DNA from: Variovorax paradoxus
GTDB taxonomy: Bacteria; Pseudomonadota; Gammaproteobacteria; Burkholderiales; Burkholderiaceae_C
Direction: 5' to 3'
DNA: 64,000 bases
NCBI RefSeq assembly: GCF_022009635.1
Contig: NZ_CP091716.1
Location: 5,539,501-5,603,500, forward strand
Part shown: positions 1 to 8,285 of the stretch, in pieces
How the letters are laid out: every line of letters starts with the position of its first letter
Numbering within the stretch: position 1 is the stretch's first letter
Program-made: the position numbers and the translations under genes
Notes under the pieces: model-generated
Databases searched by the model: none
What the model was told of the DNA's origin: nothing
The model's input: the letters and a program-made list of their open reading frames with translations, nothing else

Positions 1-157
1 CATCCTCACGCTGCTGCCGCTGGCACTTGCCATCGGCGCGGGCTCGGAAATGCAGCAGCCACTTGCCGTGGCGATCATCTCGGGGCTGGTGGTGCAGTTG
101 CCGCTGGTGCTTTTCTTCATGCCGACGCTGTATGCGTGGATCGAAAAAGCGCGATAG
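1..157 (+). CDS. RND efflux permease, C-terminal fragment
   Basis: The window opens inside a reading frame whose last 51 residues are visible (codons from position 2, stop TAG at 155-157). The segment holds the end of one hydrophobic helix, the motif GAGSEMQQPLA, another long hydrophobic helix and the ending YAWIEKAR. This matches the last two transmembrane helices of RND permeases, most like the heavy-metal (CzcA/CusA) branch, where a G-[ST]-E-x-Q-x-PLA motif precedes the final helix. The substrate cannot be read from this fragment. No partner gene follows downstream; the next gene is a regulator about 100 bp away. Confidence 0.75.
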   Translation, partial: ILTLLPLALAIGAGSEMQQPLAVAIISGLVVQLPLVLFFMPTLYAWIEKAR

Positions 158-258
158 GCGCGGATACCCCTGATTCGTTCGGCGACACACTGCGGAAGCG
201 CTTCTTCAATACACTAGCTTCGCCGCTTGTTTGAAGAACAATCTTCTCGAAAATCGCC

Positions 259-789
259 ATGAACGTTGGTTCTGTTTCCCTTGATGAGCATTGCCTCAAG
301 ATTCTTTCTGCCCTGCAGCATGACGGCCGGCAGACCGTGCAGCAGATTTCCGAGACCATCGGGCTGTCGCCCACGCCCTGCTGGAAGCGCATCAAGGACA
401 TGGAGGCCGCCGGCGTCATTCGCGGCTACACCACGCTGGTCGACCCGGAGCAGGTCGGCCTGCATGTGTCGGCCGTGGCCGAGGTGAACCTCGACCGCCA
501 CAGCGAAGCGATGGTGCAGCGCTTCGAAGAGGCGGTGGCCGCGAGCCCGCAGATCATCCGCTGCGTGTCGGCCACCGGGCCGGCGGACTACATCCTCAAC
601 GTGACCGTGCCCGACATGAAGCACTACGAACGCTTCCTGCACGAGGTGCTGTTCAGCCTGCCCGGCGTGACGCATGTGCGCTCGAGCATCGTTCTGCGCG
701 AGATCAAGTCCGAAACCGCGCTGCCGCTGGACCACCTGCTGCCGGGCACGCCAGGCAAGCCGCGCGCCACGGGCTCGCGCAGAAGCTAG
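259..789 (+). CDS. Lrp/AsnC family transcriptional regulator
   Basis: A 176-residue protein with the standard Lrp/AsnC layout. An N-terminal helix-turn-helix (about residues 8-58, with LDEHCLKILSALQHDG and the recognition helix around LSPTPCWKRIKDMEAAG) is followed by an AsnC/RAM ligand-binding and oligomerisation domain (about 65-150, including SATGPADYIL and LPGVTHVRSSIVL). Family members usually sense amino acids and control a neighbouring transport or catabolic gene. No obvious target lies beside it: a membrane protein of unknown role follows after 82 bp. The C-terminal tail is short, basic and variable. The ATG at 259 gives a normal family length; the Shine-Dalgarno sequence is weak. Confidence 0.9.
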   Translation: MNVGSVSLDEHCLKILSALQHDGRQTVQQISETIGLSPTPCWKRIKDMEAAGVIRGYTTLVDPEQVGLHVSAVAEVNLDRHSEAMVQRFEEAVAASPQIIRCVSATGPADYILNVTVPDMKHYERFLHEVLFSLPGVTHVRSSIVLREIKSETALPLDHLLPGTPGKPRATGSRRS

Positions 790-871
790 ACGCCGCCCAA
801 GGGTATCGGCGTGGCGTGCCGGCGGCCGTGTGGAGAATGACCGCATCCCTCGCCCCGACCGCGTCTCGACC

Positions 872-1696
872 ATGCCCCTGCCCAAGCCCCTCCTGCTGCA
901 ACGCGCCTATCTCCTGCTCATCGCCGTGCTGGTGTTCGTCGGCTGCTGGGTCGCGCCCATCGACGCTCCCGCGCGCGCCCAGGTCAACGACGGTCTCAAG
1001 CGCGCGCTGACCACCTTTGCGGCGGCGCGCGCGCTGGGCGCGGTGGTGTCGGTGGCACAGGGCACGCAGGTCGACGCGACACCGGGCGGCGTGGGCGTGA
1101 GCTTCGCGCCGGGGCAGGCGCTGAAACCGCTGAACGAGCTCATCGAGCAATTCGCGGCGGTGATGCTGGCGGCCAGCGTGTCTTTCGGCATCCAGCTGGT
1201 GCTGCTGAACATCGGCGCGCATCACCTGATGTCTTACTTGGTGTGCGGCGTGGCGCTGGCGTGGATCGCGTGGCGCTGGCGGCGCGGCAGTTCGCCGCGC
1301 TGGCTGCAGTCGGCGCTGATCGGCCTTCTGCTGGTGCGCTTCGCGGTGCCGCTGGCGGCGGTGGCAAACGAAGGCCTCTACCGCGCCTTCATGGCCAACG
1401 ACTACCAGGCCGCGCTGTCGGGCATCGAGCAGTCGCCGGCCGCCGTGGTCGACGCCACCAAGGAAGCCCCGGCGGCGCAGGAGGGCTGGCGCGACCGCAT
1501 CGAGCGCTGGCTGCCCAAGCTGCCCGACCTGAAGGCCACCTACGAACAGATCCTGAAGTCTGCCTCCGACTGGGCCGAGCGCATCGTGAAGCTCATCGCC
1601 CTCTTCGTGCTGCAGACCATCGTGCTGCCGCTGGTGTTCCTGTTCGCGGCATGGCGGCTCGCGCGGGCCGCGATACGCGAGCCGGTGCGCAAGTAA
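872..1696 (+). CDS. Predicted membrane protein of unknown function
   Basis: A 274-residue protein from the ATG at 872, chosen because an N-terminal hydrophobic helix begins a few residues later (LLLIAVLVFVGCWVAP). Further hydrophobic stretches lie near residues 88-130 (two helices), 145-170 and 240-265. Between the third and last segments is a soluble, charged stretch of about 65 residues, so the arrangement is probably four to five helices with one larger loop. No catalytic motif or known family is recognised. It stands alone: it is convergent with the histidine kinase gene downstream and 82 bp from the Lrp-type regulator. Confidence 0.7.
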   Translation: MPLPKPLLLQRAYLLLIAVLVFVGCWVAPIDAPARAQVNDGLKRALTTFAAARALGAVVSVAQGTQVDATPGGVGVSFAPGQALKPLNELIEQFAAVMLAASVSFGIQLVLLNIGAHHLMSYLVCGVALAWIAWRWRRGSSPRWLQSALIGLLLVRFAVPLAAVANEGLYRAFMANDYQAALSGIEQSPAAVVDATKEAPAAQEGWRDRIERWLPKLPDLKATYEQILKSASDWAERIVKLIALFVLQTIVLPLVFLFAAWRLARAAIREPVRK

Positions 1697-1723
1697 GGCT
1701 GCATCGCCCGGCTGGCTTCGACT

Positions 1724-3109
1724 TCAGCCGCGCAGTTCCGCCATCGGCCGGCGTGGCACCAGCACAGTGAACGCGCACCCGCGGCCGCCCGGCCCATGCG
1801 CCAGCTCGACGGTGCCGCCCATGCGCTGGCAGGCCTGCCGCGCAATGGCCAGGCCCAGGCCCGTGCCCTGCGTCGACGTGCCGGCGCCGCGATGGAAGCG
1901 CTCGAACACCAGCGCATGCTCCTCGCGCGGAATACCCGGCCCGTTGTCGACCACCGACAGCAGCAGCCCGTCCGCCGATTGCCGCAGCGTCACGACGATC
2001 TGGCCGCCCGCGTCGACATATTTCAGGGCGTTGTCGAGCAGGTTGCGCAACACCGATTCGAACAGCGGCACCGGCAGATCGAAAGCCAGGCTGTCGGGCG
2101 ACTCCAGCACCAGCTCCAGCCGCCGCGCATCGGCGTCCTTCGAGGCTTGCGCAAGGTGATGCCGCATCAGTTCGGCAACATCGATGCGCTGAACGGCGGG
2201 GCGCTCGCCACCGTCCATGGTCGCAAGCTCCAGCAGTTGCTGGATCAGGTGCGAGCCGCGCGCGATGGCATGCGTGAGATGCCGGGCTGCCTCTTCACGC
2301 TCGCGCGGATCGGAAGACCGCGCCAGCACATGGGCCTGCGCGCCGATCACCGCGAGCGGCGTACGCAACTCGTGCGCCGCGTCGTTGACGAAGGAGCGCT
2401 CGCGCTCCACCTTGCCGCGCAACTGCGCGAGCAGCCCCTCGATCGCCTTCACCAGCGGCACCAGCTCCGCATGGCGCGGCTCGAAGCCCAGCGGCGACAG
2501 GTCTTCCGCGCTGCGCGTGTCGATGCGCTCTCCGAGCACGCGCAACGGCTTCAGGCCCTGGGCGGCGGCAATCCACACCGGCGCCAGCACGAACGGAAAC
2601 GCGATCAGGAAGGGCATGAAGATCGAGCTGCCGATGAACATCAGCACCCAGGAAAGCCCGCCGTTCGGCTCGGCCACCCACACCGTCCATCGCTCGCTGC
2701 GCCCTTCGTACAGCCAGTAGCGCTGGTTCTCGACCACCGCGTCGACCATGCGGTCGGGCTCGCCGCGCAAGGTCCGCCCCGCGATGCCGGGCGACTCGTA
2801 CAGCAGCTTTCCTTCGCGGTTCCGAAGCATGAAGACCACGTCGCCCGGCAGATCGGCCTCGGCAACGCGCATGGCGTTGATCTGCCGCGCCAGCGCGTCG
2901 ATCACCGCCGCGGCCACGTCCTCGCGCTGGATCTCGGCGAGCGTGGTGTTGAGTTCACGGCCCACCCGCACCACACCCGAGTCGGTGTGCATGGTCAGCC
3001 GGAAACTCACGTACAGATAGACGACCACCGCGAGCCATGCCAGCGTGAAGGCGAGCAGCAGCGACAGCGCCACGCGCCGAACCAGGCTGCGGCGAAGCAG
3101 CCAGTTCAT
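1724..3109 (-). CDS. Sensor histidine kinase, QseC/TctE-like
   Basis: A 461-residue membrane kinase. The N-terminus has a transmembrane helix (about 13-35), then a periplasmic domain of roughly 120 residues and a second helix (about 155-185). The HAMP-like linker leads to the phosphoacceptor H-box (FVNDAAHELRTPLAVIGAQ, histidine near residue 245) and a HATPase_c domain with N-box (LLDNALKYV), G1 (VVDNGPGIP) and G2 (GTGLGLAI). It should autophosphorylate and pass phosphate to the response regulator whose gene lies just upstream, overlapping by 4 bp. The layout matches QseBC/PmrAB-type systems. The signal is unknown. No candidate target other than the divergent lipoprotein gene is adjacent. Confidence 0.92.
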   Translation of the reverse strand: MNWLLRRSLVRRVALSLLLAFTLAWLAVVVYLYVSFRLTMHTDSGVVRVGRELNTTLAEIQREDVAAAVIDALARQINAMRVAEADLPGDVVFMLRNREGKLLYESPGIAGRTLRGEPDRMVDAVVENQRYWLYEGRSERWTVWVAEPNGGLSWVLMFIGSSIFMPFLIAFPFVLAPVWIAAAQGLKPLRVLGERIDTRSAEDLSPLGFEPRHAELVPLVKAIEGLLAQLRGKVERERSFVNDAAHELRTPLAVIGAQAHVLARSSDPREREEAARHLTHAIARGSHLIQQLLELATMDGGERPAVQRIDVAELMRHHLAQASKDADARRLELVLESPDSLAFDLPVPLFESVLRNLLDNALKYVDAGGQIVVTLRQSADGLLLSVVDNGPGIPREEHALVFERFHRGAGTSTQGTGLGLAIARQACQRMGGTVELAHGPGGRGCAFTVLVPRRPMAELRG

Positions 3110-3762
3110 GACGCGAGCATGTAGCCGACGCCGCGCACGGTCTTGATACGCTCGGCGCCGATCTTGCGGCGCAGGTTGGACACATGCACCTCGATCGCGC
3201 CGAAGTCCACCGGCTCGCCCAGCGGGTCGAGGCGCTGCGACAGCGAGCCCTTCGGTATCACGGCACCGGGCTCGCGCGCCAGCTCCAGCAGCAGCTGGAA
3301 CTCGCGTGGCGACAGGTCGAGCGCGGCACCGGCGAGTCTCACCACATGGCTGCGCGGCTCGATGTCCAGTTCACCGAACGACCACACGTCGCTCGCCTGA
3401 TGGGCATAGCGCCGGCGCACGGCGTGGATGCGCGCCACCAGCTCGGGCGTGGCGAATGGCTTCACCACGTAGTCGTCCGCACCGCCGTCGAGCCCGGCCA
3501 GGCGGTCCTCGAGCGCCGAACGCGCGGTAATGACCACGATGGGCACCGTCACGCCCGCACGGCGCCAGCGCGACAGCAACTGCAGGCCCGAGCCGTCGGG
3601 CAGGCTCACGTCGAGCAGCACGCAGCCGCAGGCGTCGCCTTCGAAAGAGCGCGGCGCGTCGGCAATGCGGCGCAGCCACTCGATGCTGAAACCCTCGGCC
3701 TTCAGGGCCTGCGAGAGGGCGCGACCGAGGTCCAGGTCGTCTTCGATGAGCAACAGATGCAT
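3106..3762 (-). CDS. OmpR/PhoB-family response regulator, QseB-like
   Basis: A 218-residue regulator. The receiver domain begins MHLLLIEDDLDLGRAL (acidic pocket at residues 8-9). The phosphorylated aspartate lies in VLLDVSLPDGSGL and the conserved lysine in VVKPFATPEL. A winged-helix DNA-binding domain follows (LSPREFQLLLELAREPG to the C-terminal IKTVRGVGYML). The frame is open further upstream, but the start at 3762 places the beta-1 strand at the N-terminus as in the family. It is transcribed first and overlaps the kinase start by 4 bp (ATGA), so the two are coupled. The 104-bp gap to the divergent lipoprotein gene should carry the promoters of both. Confidence 0.93.
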   Translation of the reverse strand: MHLLLIEDDLDLGRALSQALKAEGFSIEWLRRIADAPRSFEGDACGCVLLDVSLPDGSGLQLLSRWRRAGVTVPIVVITARSALEDRLAGLDGGADDYVVKPFATPELVARIHAVRRRYAHQASDVWSFGELDIEPRSHVVRLAGAALDLSPREFQLLLELAREPGAVIPKGSLSQRLDPLGEPVDFGAIEVHVSNLRRKIGAERIKTVRGVGYMLAS

Positions 3763-3866
3763 GGCCGGATTGTCCGGCCGGAACCTTAAGCATCGCCAAA
3801 GGTTGGCTGTCGAACAATGCGGCCTCTTCCCGTTCTTTCCTCTCACCTGTACCTTCAGTTCCCGCC

Positions 3867-5108
3867 ATGCCGAAAGCATGGCAAGCACGCACGGAGTCGC
3901 AAGCTGTGACGACATTCTTCGCTGACACCCGGCGCCGGGCACTCCCGGCAATGTTCGCGGCCGCCGCGCTCGTTTCGGGCTGCGGCAAGGACGACAGTGC
4001 ACCGGCCGTGACGCACGGGCTGGCCACGGCGGTGGCCGGCCACGTCACGCCGGCGGGCGACGAACTGGGAACGGAAGGGCCCGAGGCCTCGGGCGGCAAG
4101 CTGCTCTTTGCCATCGCCGCCGATGCCAAGGCCATGACGGCGGTGATCGCCGCCCGGCTGATCGAGCGCGGCCTGATTCGCTGGGACACGCGCCTCGCCG
4201 AGGCCCTGCCGGAACTGCGGCGCGACATGCTGCCGGCCTACCGCAACGCGACGCTCGAAGACCTGCTGGCCCACCGCGCCGGCGTGGCGCCCTTCACCAC
4301 CGAAGGCGAGTTGCGCCGCTTCGTGAGCCTGCTGCCCGCGCAACCCGAAGCTCGGCTTTCCACCGACACCGGGCGCCGCCTGTTTTTCGCCCACTGGCTG
4401 CTCGGCCAGCCACCCGCGGCCGACGCCGGCTTCCTGTATTCCAACGCGGGCTACGCACTGGCAGCCGTGATGCTCGAGCGCGCGAGCGGCAAGGACTACC
4501 GGGCGCTCTTCGAGCAGGAAGTGGCACGCCCGCTGGGTATCGCCGGAGCGTGGCGCCAACCTGGCGCCGCCGATGCAACGGGTGCCGGCAGCCTCGCGCT
4601 CTGGCGTGACGCGATCACGCCGGCCAGCCTGTTCGCCACCACCCCATCGACCTATGCCGGCTGGCTGCGCTGGCACCTGCGCGCACTGCAAGGCGACAGC
4701 ACACCCCTGCCCGCGGGTTACGTGCACCGCCTGCGCGATCTGGCGCCGGGCGGCTACGCGCTCGGCTGGACCGGTGCGATGCGCAACGGACGCCCCGTTC
4801 TGCGGCATGCGCGCGGCACCGAACGGGTGATGGCCGGCGCACAGGCCGACGCGGTGATCGACGCAGCGGGCCAGAGCGCGAACTTCGCGCTGGCCCGCAT
4901 CACGCAGGCCGGCGACGCGGGCGAAAGCGGCTCGCGCGCCTCCGCCCTGCTGGACCGCCTGCTGGCGAGCCGCGACAGCGAAACGCCCGCCGCCGCAGCG
5001 GCCGGGTCCACCGTGCCATTCCTCGCGCAATGGCGCTGCCGCCTCGCCGGCTGCAGCCTGGTGATGCGGCTGCGCCGCAGCGGGCTGCTGCGCGCGCTGC
5101 TCCGATAG
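3867..5108 (+). CDS. Beta-lactamase-fold lipoprotein, probable pseudo-enzyme
   Basis: A 413-residue protein with a long charged N-terminus, a hydrophobic signal core and a lipobox (LVSGC, cysteine near residue 40), so probably a lipoprotein. The body follows the class C beta-lactamase/DD-peptidase fold (Pfam Beta-lactamase). The helix after motif 1 reads KAMTAVIAARLIERGLIRWD, and motif 2 is present as YSN in FLYSNAGYALAAVMLE. The usual S-x-x-K motif, however, reads A-D-A-K in FAIAADAKAMTA, so the catalytic serine seems replaced by alanine. The third motif region reads HAR rather than HTG/KTG. The fold appears kept while catalysis is lost. It is divergent from the QseB-like regulator gene, which may control it. 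Confidence 0.7.
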   Translation: MPKAWQARTESQAVTTFFADTRRRALPAMFAAAALVSGCGKDDSAPAVTHGLATAVAGHVTPAGDELGTEGPEASGGKLLFAIAADAKAMTAVIAARLIERGLIRWDTRLAEALPELRRDMLPAYRNATLEDLLAHRAGVAPFTTEGELRRFVSLLPAQPEARLSTDTGRRLFFAHWLLGQPPAADAGFLYSNAGYALAAVMLERASGKDYRALFEQEVARPLGIAGAWRQPGAADATGAGSLALWRDAITPASLFATTPSTYAGWLRWHLRALQGDSTPLPAGYVHRLRDLAPGGYALGWTGAMRNGRPVLRHARGTERVMAGAQADAVIDAAGQSANFALARITQAGDAGESGSRASALLDRLLASRDSETPAAAAAGSTVPFLAQWRCRLAGCSLVMRLRRSGLLRALLR

Positions 5109-5132
5109 GCCGTGCGGGCCTGCGGCACGGCC
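5108..5132 (+). terminator. Possible hairpin after the lipoprotein gene
   Basis: Inverted repeat GGCCGTGC (5108-5115) and GCACGGCC (5125-5132) with a 9-nt loop, beginning at the last base of the stop codon. There is no T-run after it, so it is a weak candidate for an intrinsic terminator and could equally be an RNA stability element. Confidence 0.3.
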
Positions 5133-5185
5133 AGCAAGAAGCCGTAGCAAACTGTGGCCTGCCAAAGCCACCAAGGAGCCCCGTG

Positions 5186-6115
5186 ATGCGCATCCGAGAA
5201 CTCGCCACCGGCCTGCAGTTTCCCGAAGGCCCGATCGCCATGGACGACGGCTCCGTGCTGCTGGTGGAGATTGCCCGCGGCACGCTCACGCGCGTGCGCG
5301 CCGACGGGCTGGTGCAGGTGGTGGCCGACCTGGGCGGCGGCCCGAACGGCGCGGCCATCGGGCCCGACGGCGCGGTCTATGTGTGCAACAACGGCGGCTT
5401 CGCATGGCACACAGAAGCCGACGGGTGCCTGCGGCCCGTGGGCCAGGCCGGCAACTACTCGGGCGGGCGCATCGAGCGGGTGAACCTCGCCACCGGCCGC
5501 GCCGAACGGCTGTACGACGCGGTGGAAGGCGGCGCGCTGTGCGGCCCCAACGACATCGTGTTCGACGCGCACGGTGGCTTCTACTTCACCGACCTGGGCA
5601 AGGTGCGCGAGCGCGACATGGACCGCGGCGGCCTGTTCTACGGCCATGCCGATGGCGCGGCGGCCAGTGTGATCGCGCGGCCGGTGATGACGCCCAACGG
5701 CATCGCGCTGTCGCCGGACGGCGGCACGCTCTACTACGCCGAGACCGAAGGCGCGCGCGTCTGGGCCTTCGACATCGCGGCGCCGGGCAGCGTCCGAAAG
5801 GACGGCTGGCCGTCGCCTCATGGCGGCCGCATGCTCTGTGCGTCACCCGGCGGCCACTACCAGCGCTTCGATTCGATGGCGGTCGATGCGCTCGGCAATC
5901 TCTGCGTGGCCACGCTGATGCATGGCGGCATCAGCATCGTGCCGCCCGATGGCGGCGCGGTCACGCATGTGCCCCTGCCCGACCGCTTCACCACCAACAT
6001 CTGCTTCGGCGGACGCGAGCGGCGCACGGCGTACGTCACGCTGTCGGGCAGCGGGCGGCTGATTGCCATCGACGACTGGCCCACGCCCGGCCTGAAGCTG
6101 AACTACGAGGCCTGA
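5186..6115 (+). CDS. SMP-30/gluconolactonase-like beta-propeller hydrolase
   Basis: A 309-residue cytoplasmic protein of the SMP-30/gluconolactonase/LRE family, six-bladed propellers that usually hydrolyse sugar or other lactones with a divalent metal. Family marks are FPEGPIAMDDGSVLLVE near the start (metal-ligand Glu), GPNDIVFDAHGGFYFTD in the middle (Asn and Asp ligands) and TPNGIALSPDGGTLYYAETEG later. The ATG at 5186 was chosen because AAGGAG lies 8 bases upstream and the first blade starts at once. It is preceded by the lipoprotein gene in the same direction (77 bp) and is convergent with the next gene. The natural substrate is not evident from context. Confidence 0.85.
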   Translation: MRIRELATGLQFPEGPIAMDDGSVLLVEIARGTLTRVRADGLVQVVADLGGGPNGAAIGPDGAVYVCNNGGFAWHTEADGCLRPVGQAGNYSGGRIERVNLATGRAERLYDAVEGGALCGPNDIVFDAHGGFYFTDLGKVRERDMDRGGLFYGHADGAAASVIARPVMTPNGIALSPDGGTLYYAETEGARVWAFDIAAPGSVRKDGWPSPHGGRMLCASPGGHYQRFDSMAVDALGNLCVATLMHGGISIVPPDGGAVTHVPLPDRFTTNICFGGRERRTAYVTLSGSGRLIAIDDWPTPGLKLNYEA

Positions 6116-6128
6116 GCGGCTCGATCGC

Positions 6129-7286
6129 TCAATCTCGCGTGAACCGCTGCACGCGCTTTCCGTTGTCGACCTCGCCCGCATAGAGGTTGCCGCGCGAGTC
6201 GATCGCCAGGTCGTGCACCCAATGGAACTCGCCCGCGTAGCGTCCCGGCCGGCCGAGCGTGCCCGCCACCGCGCCTGTCTCGCGGTCGAGCGTCAGCACC
6301 TGGTTGTTGCGGCCATCGGCCATGAAGATCCACTGCTGCCGCGGATCGCGCGAAAGCACCATGTCCCACACCGAGCCGTTGCCCGCCGTCGCGGGCTCGA
6401 CCATGAACTCCTTGACGAAGCGGCCGTCCTTGCGGAAGACCTGCACGCGGTTGTTCAGGCGGTCGCACACATAGAGCAGCCCGTCGCGCGCCATGCGCAC
6501 GCAGTGCACGGGCGTGCCGAACTGCTGCAGCTGGGCCTGCGTGGGCGGCAGCGTCCGGCGCCCCTGCGGCGGCTCGGCGTCGCTGGGCGGGCGGCCGTAG
6601 GCGCCCCAGTGGCGCTTGTAGGCGCCGGTGTCGGCATCGAACACGATGACGCGGCGGTTCTGGTAGCCGTCGGCCACGTACACCTCGTTGGCGGCCGCAT
6701 CGACCTCCACGCCGGCGGCCTTGCCCAGTCGCGTGGTGTCGCCGTTGCCTGTTTGCGGGCCGATCTTGCCGATCTGCATCACGAACTTGCCGTCGCGCGT
6801 GAACTTGAGCACCTGGCCGTCGTTGTCGCCATTGCCGGTGATCCACACGAAGCCCTTGGCATCGACATGGATGCCGTGCTCGTTGCCCGGCCAGTCGTAG
6901 CCTGCACCGGGGCCGCCCCAGGAGCGCAGCAGCCGGCCGGCCGTGTCGAACTCGAGCACGGGCGGCGCGGGCAGGCAGCACTTCGATTGCGGCGGATTCT
7001 GGGCGGCGCCGGCCTCGTCTTCCGACAGGCTGCGCGGACGCTGCAGCACCCAGATGTGGTCTTCGGCATCGACCGCCACGCCGCTGACCTGGCCGAGGAT
7101 CCAGCGGTTGGGCAGCGGCCGGGGCCATGACGCGTCGACGCGGAACGTGGGCGCGGCCCCTACGGCCGCCGTGGGAGGTGGCGCCTGCGGCCCGGATGCA
7201 GCGCAAGCCGCAAGGAGCAGCGCGGTTGCCGCGCCGGTGATCGCAAGGCACAGGCCTCGCGCGGGAACGAATGCGATGGGCTTCAT
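6129..7286 (-). CDS. NHL-repeat beta-propeller lipoprotein
   Basis: A 385-residue exported protein. The N-terminus has a positive start, a hydrophobic core and a lipobox (LLLAAC, cysteine near residue 27), so it is probably lipid-anchored. The rest is a series of NHL-type blades, for example VSGVAVDAEDHIWVLQRP, HGIHVDAKGFVWITGNGDND, AAGVEVDAAANEVYVADGYQNRRVIVFD and DLAIDSRGNLYAGEVDNGKRVQRF. This layout resembles peptidyl-alpha-hydroxyglycine-lyase-like propellers, common in Burkholderiales with no known role. The start at 7286 has AGGAGACAG upstream. It lies 62 bp downstream of soeC in the same direction and could be cotranscribed, but a role in sulfite metabolism is only a guess. Confidence 0.82.
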   Translation of the reverse strand: MKPIAFVPARGLCLAITGAATALLLAACAASGPQAPPPTAAVGAAPTFRVDASWPRPLPNRWILGQVSGVAVDAEDHIWVLQRPRSLSEDEAGAAQNPPQSKCCLPAPPVLEFDTAGRLLRSWGGPGAGYDWPGNEHGIHVDAKGFVWITGNGDNDGQVLKFTRDGKFVMQIGKIGPQTGNGDTTRLGKAAGVEVDAAANEVYVADGYQNRRVIVFDADTGAYKRHWGAYGRPPSDAEPPQGRRTLPPTQAQLQQFGTPVHCVRMARDGLLYVCDRLNNRVQVFRKDGRFVKEFMVEPATAGNGSVWDMVLSRDPRQQWIFMADGRNNQVLTLDRETGAVAGTLGRPGRYAGEFHWVHDLAIDSRGNLYAGEVDNGKRVQRFTRD

Positions 7287-7348
7287 CTGTCCTGTCTCCT
7301 TTGATTCCGAATTCAAAAGACCGCGGACAGCGCCCTGTCGCGCGCGAG

Positions 7349-8281
7349 CTAAGACACGACCTGATAGTAGAGGTTCTGCGGGTGCCTGGCCTGCGCAAAG
7401 AAGAACCAGCGCTCGGCCAAAAGGCCCGGCGCCTGCACCAGCACCGCGAGCAGCCAGGGCCACGCGGATGCGCTGAAGATGCCCCACAGCACCATCAGCG
7501 CGGGCAACGCGAAGGCCAGCAGCAGGAAGCCGATTTTCATGTTCCCGAGCGCCGCGAGCGACACCCCATGAAAGAACTCCCGTGTGTTGAACGACCCGGC
7601 CGACATGCCCATCGACTTCTGCACCAGCTTCTGCGTGCGGATGCCGGTGGCCGACTGCAGCGTCGACTTGTGGCGCAGGCGTGCATTGCGTCGCAACGCG
7701 CCTCCACGCGCCGCCCATGCGGCCAGCGTGGCGACCAGCGCCCAAGGCCCGAATACCTGCACGAAGCGCGCCTCGCCGCTCGCGGCCGCCATCGCGCAGG
7801 CCAGCACCAGCCCCGACGACAACCCGATCAGCGTGAAGTTGACGATGGTCAGCGGATGCGCCCATTCCTCGATGAAGCGCAGGCAGGCGTAGATCATCGC
7901 GGTGCAATACCAGAGCAGCATCGCGCCGTACAGCACCAGCAGCGGCAGCAGCCATGACCACGGCGCGCCGATGCCCAGCCGCAGCGACAGCCACCACAGC
8001 GCCACCAGCGCGATGAACACCGGCAGCACGATGACCTCGCGCGACATCCACGAGGTGCGCCACATCAGCACCGCGCGCCACGCGCGCGTCTTGCGGCCCA
8101 GGTGCATGAAGGACGCGGCGAGGCCGGCCACCAGCAGCACCTCGGCCACGCCCAGCGCAATGCCGAGGAAGCCCGGCGCGAGGTCGAGCCCGAACAGCAC
8201 CGCCAGCGCCAGCGCGAACACCAGCCCCTGCGCGGCACCGGCCAGCGTGGTGAAGAAAAGAATGGAGAACGCGGGATGCAT
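7349..8281 (-). CDS. soeC: Sulfite dehydrogenase membrane anchor (DmsC-like)
   Basis: A 310-residue integral membrane protein of the DmsC/PsrC-type anchor family with about eight hydrophobic helices, beginning MHPAFSILFFTTLAGAAQG, a typical DmsC opening (helix with a quinone-site threonine/alanine-rich stretch). Anchors of this class hold the catalytic and iron-sulfur subunits at the inner membrane and pass electrons to quinone. It follows the iron-sulfur subunit gene by 4 bp in the order A-B-C typical of soeABC. The specific sulfite role rests on the neighbourhood (xsc, ackA, sulfite exporter) and on the lack of a Tat signal in the A subunit. A DMSO-reductase-type enzyme is the alternative. 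Confidence 0.82.
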   Translation of the reverse strand: MHPAFSILFFTTLAGAAQGLVFALALAVLFGLDLAPGFLGIALGVAEVLLVAGLAASFMHLGRKTRAWRAVLMWRTSWMSREVIVLPVFIALVALWWLSLRLGIGAPWSWLLPLLVLYGAMLLWYCTAMIYACLRFIEEWAHPLTIVNFTLIGLSSGLVLACAMAAASGEARFVQVFGPWALVATLAAWAARGGALRRNARLRHKSTLQSATGIRTQKLVQKSMGMSAGSFNTREFFHGVSLAALGNMKIGFLLLAFALPALMVLWGIFSASAWPWLLAVLVQAPGLLAERWFFFAQARHPQNLYYQVVS

Positions 8282-8285
8282 GCGG

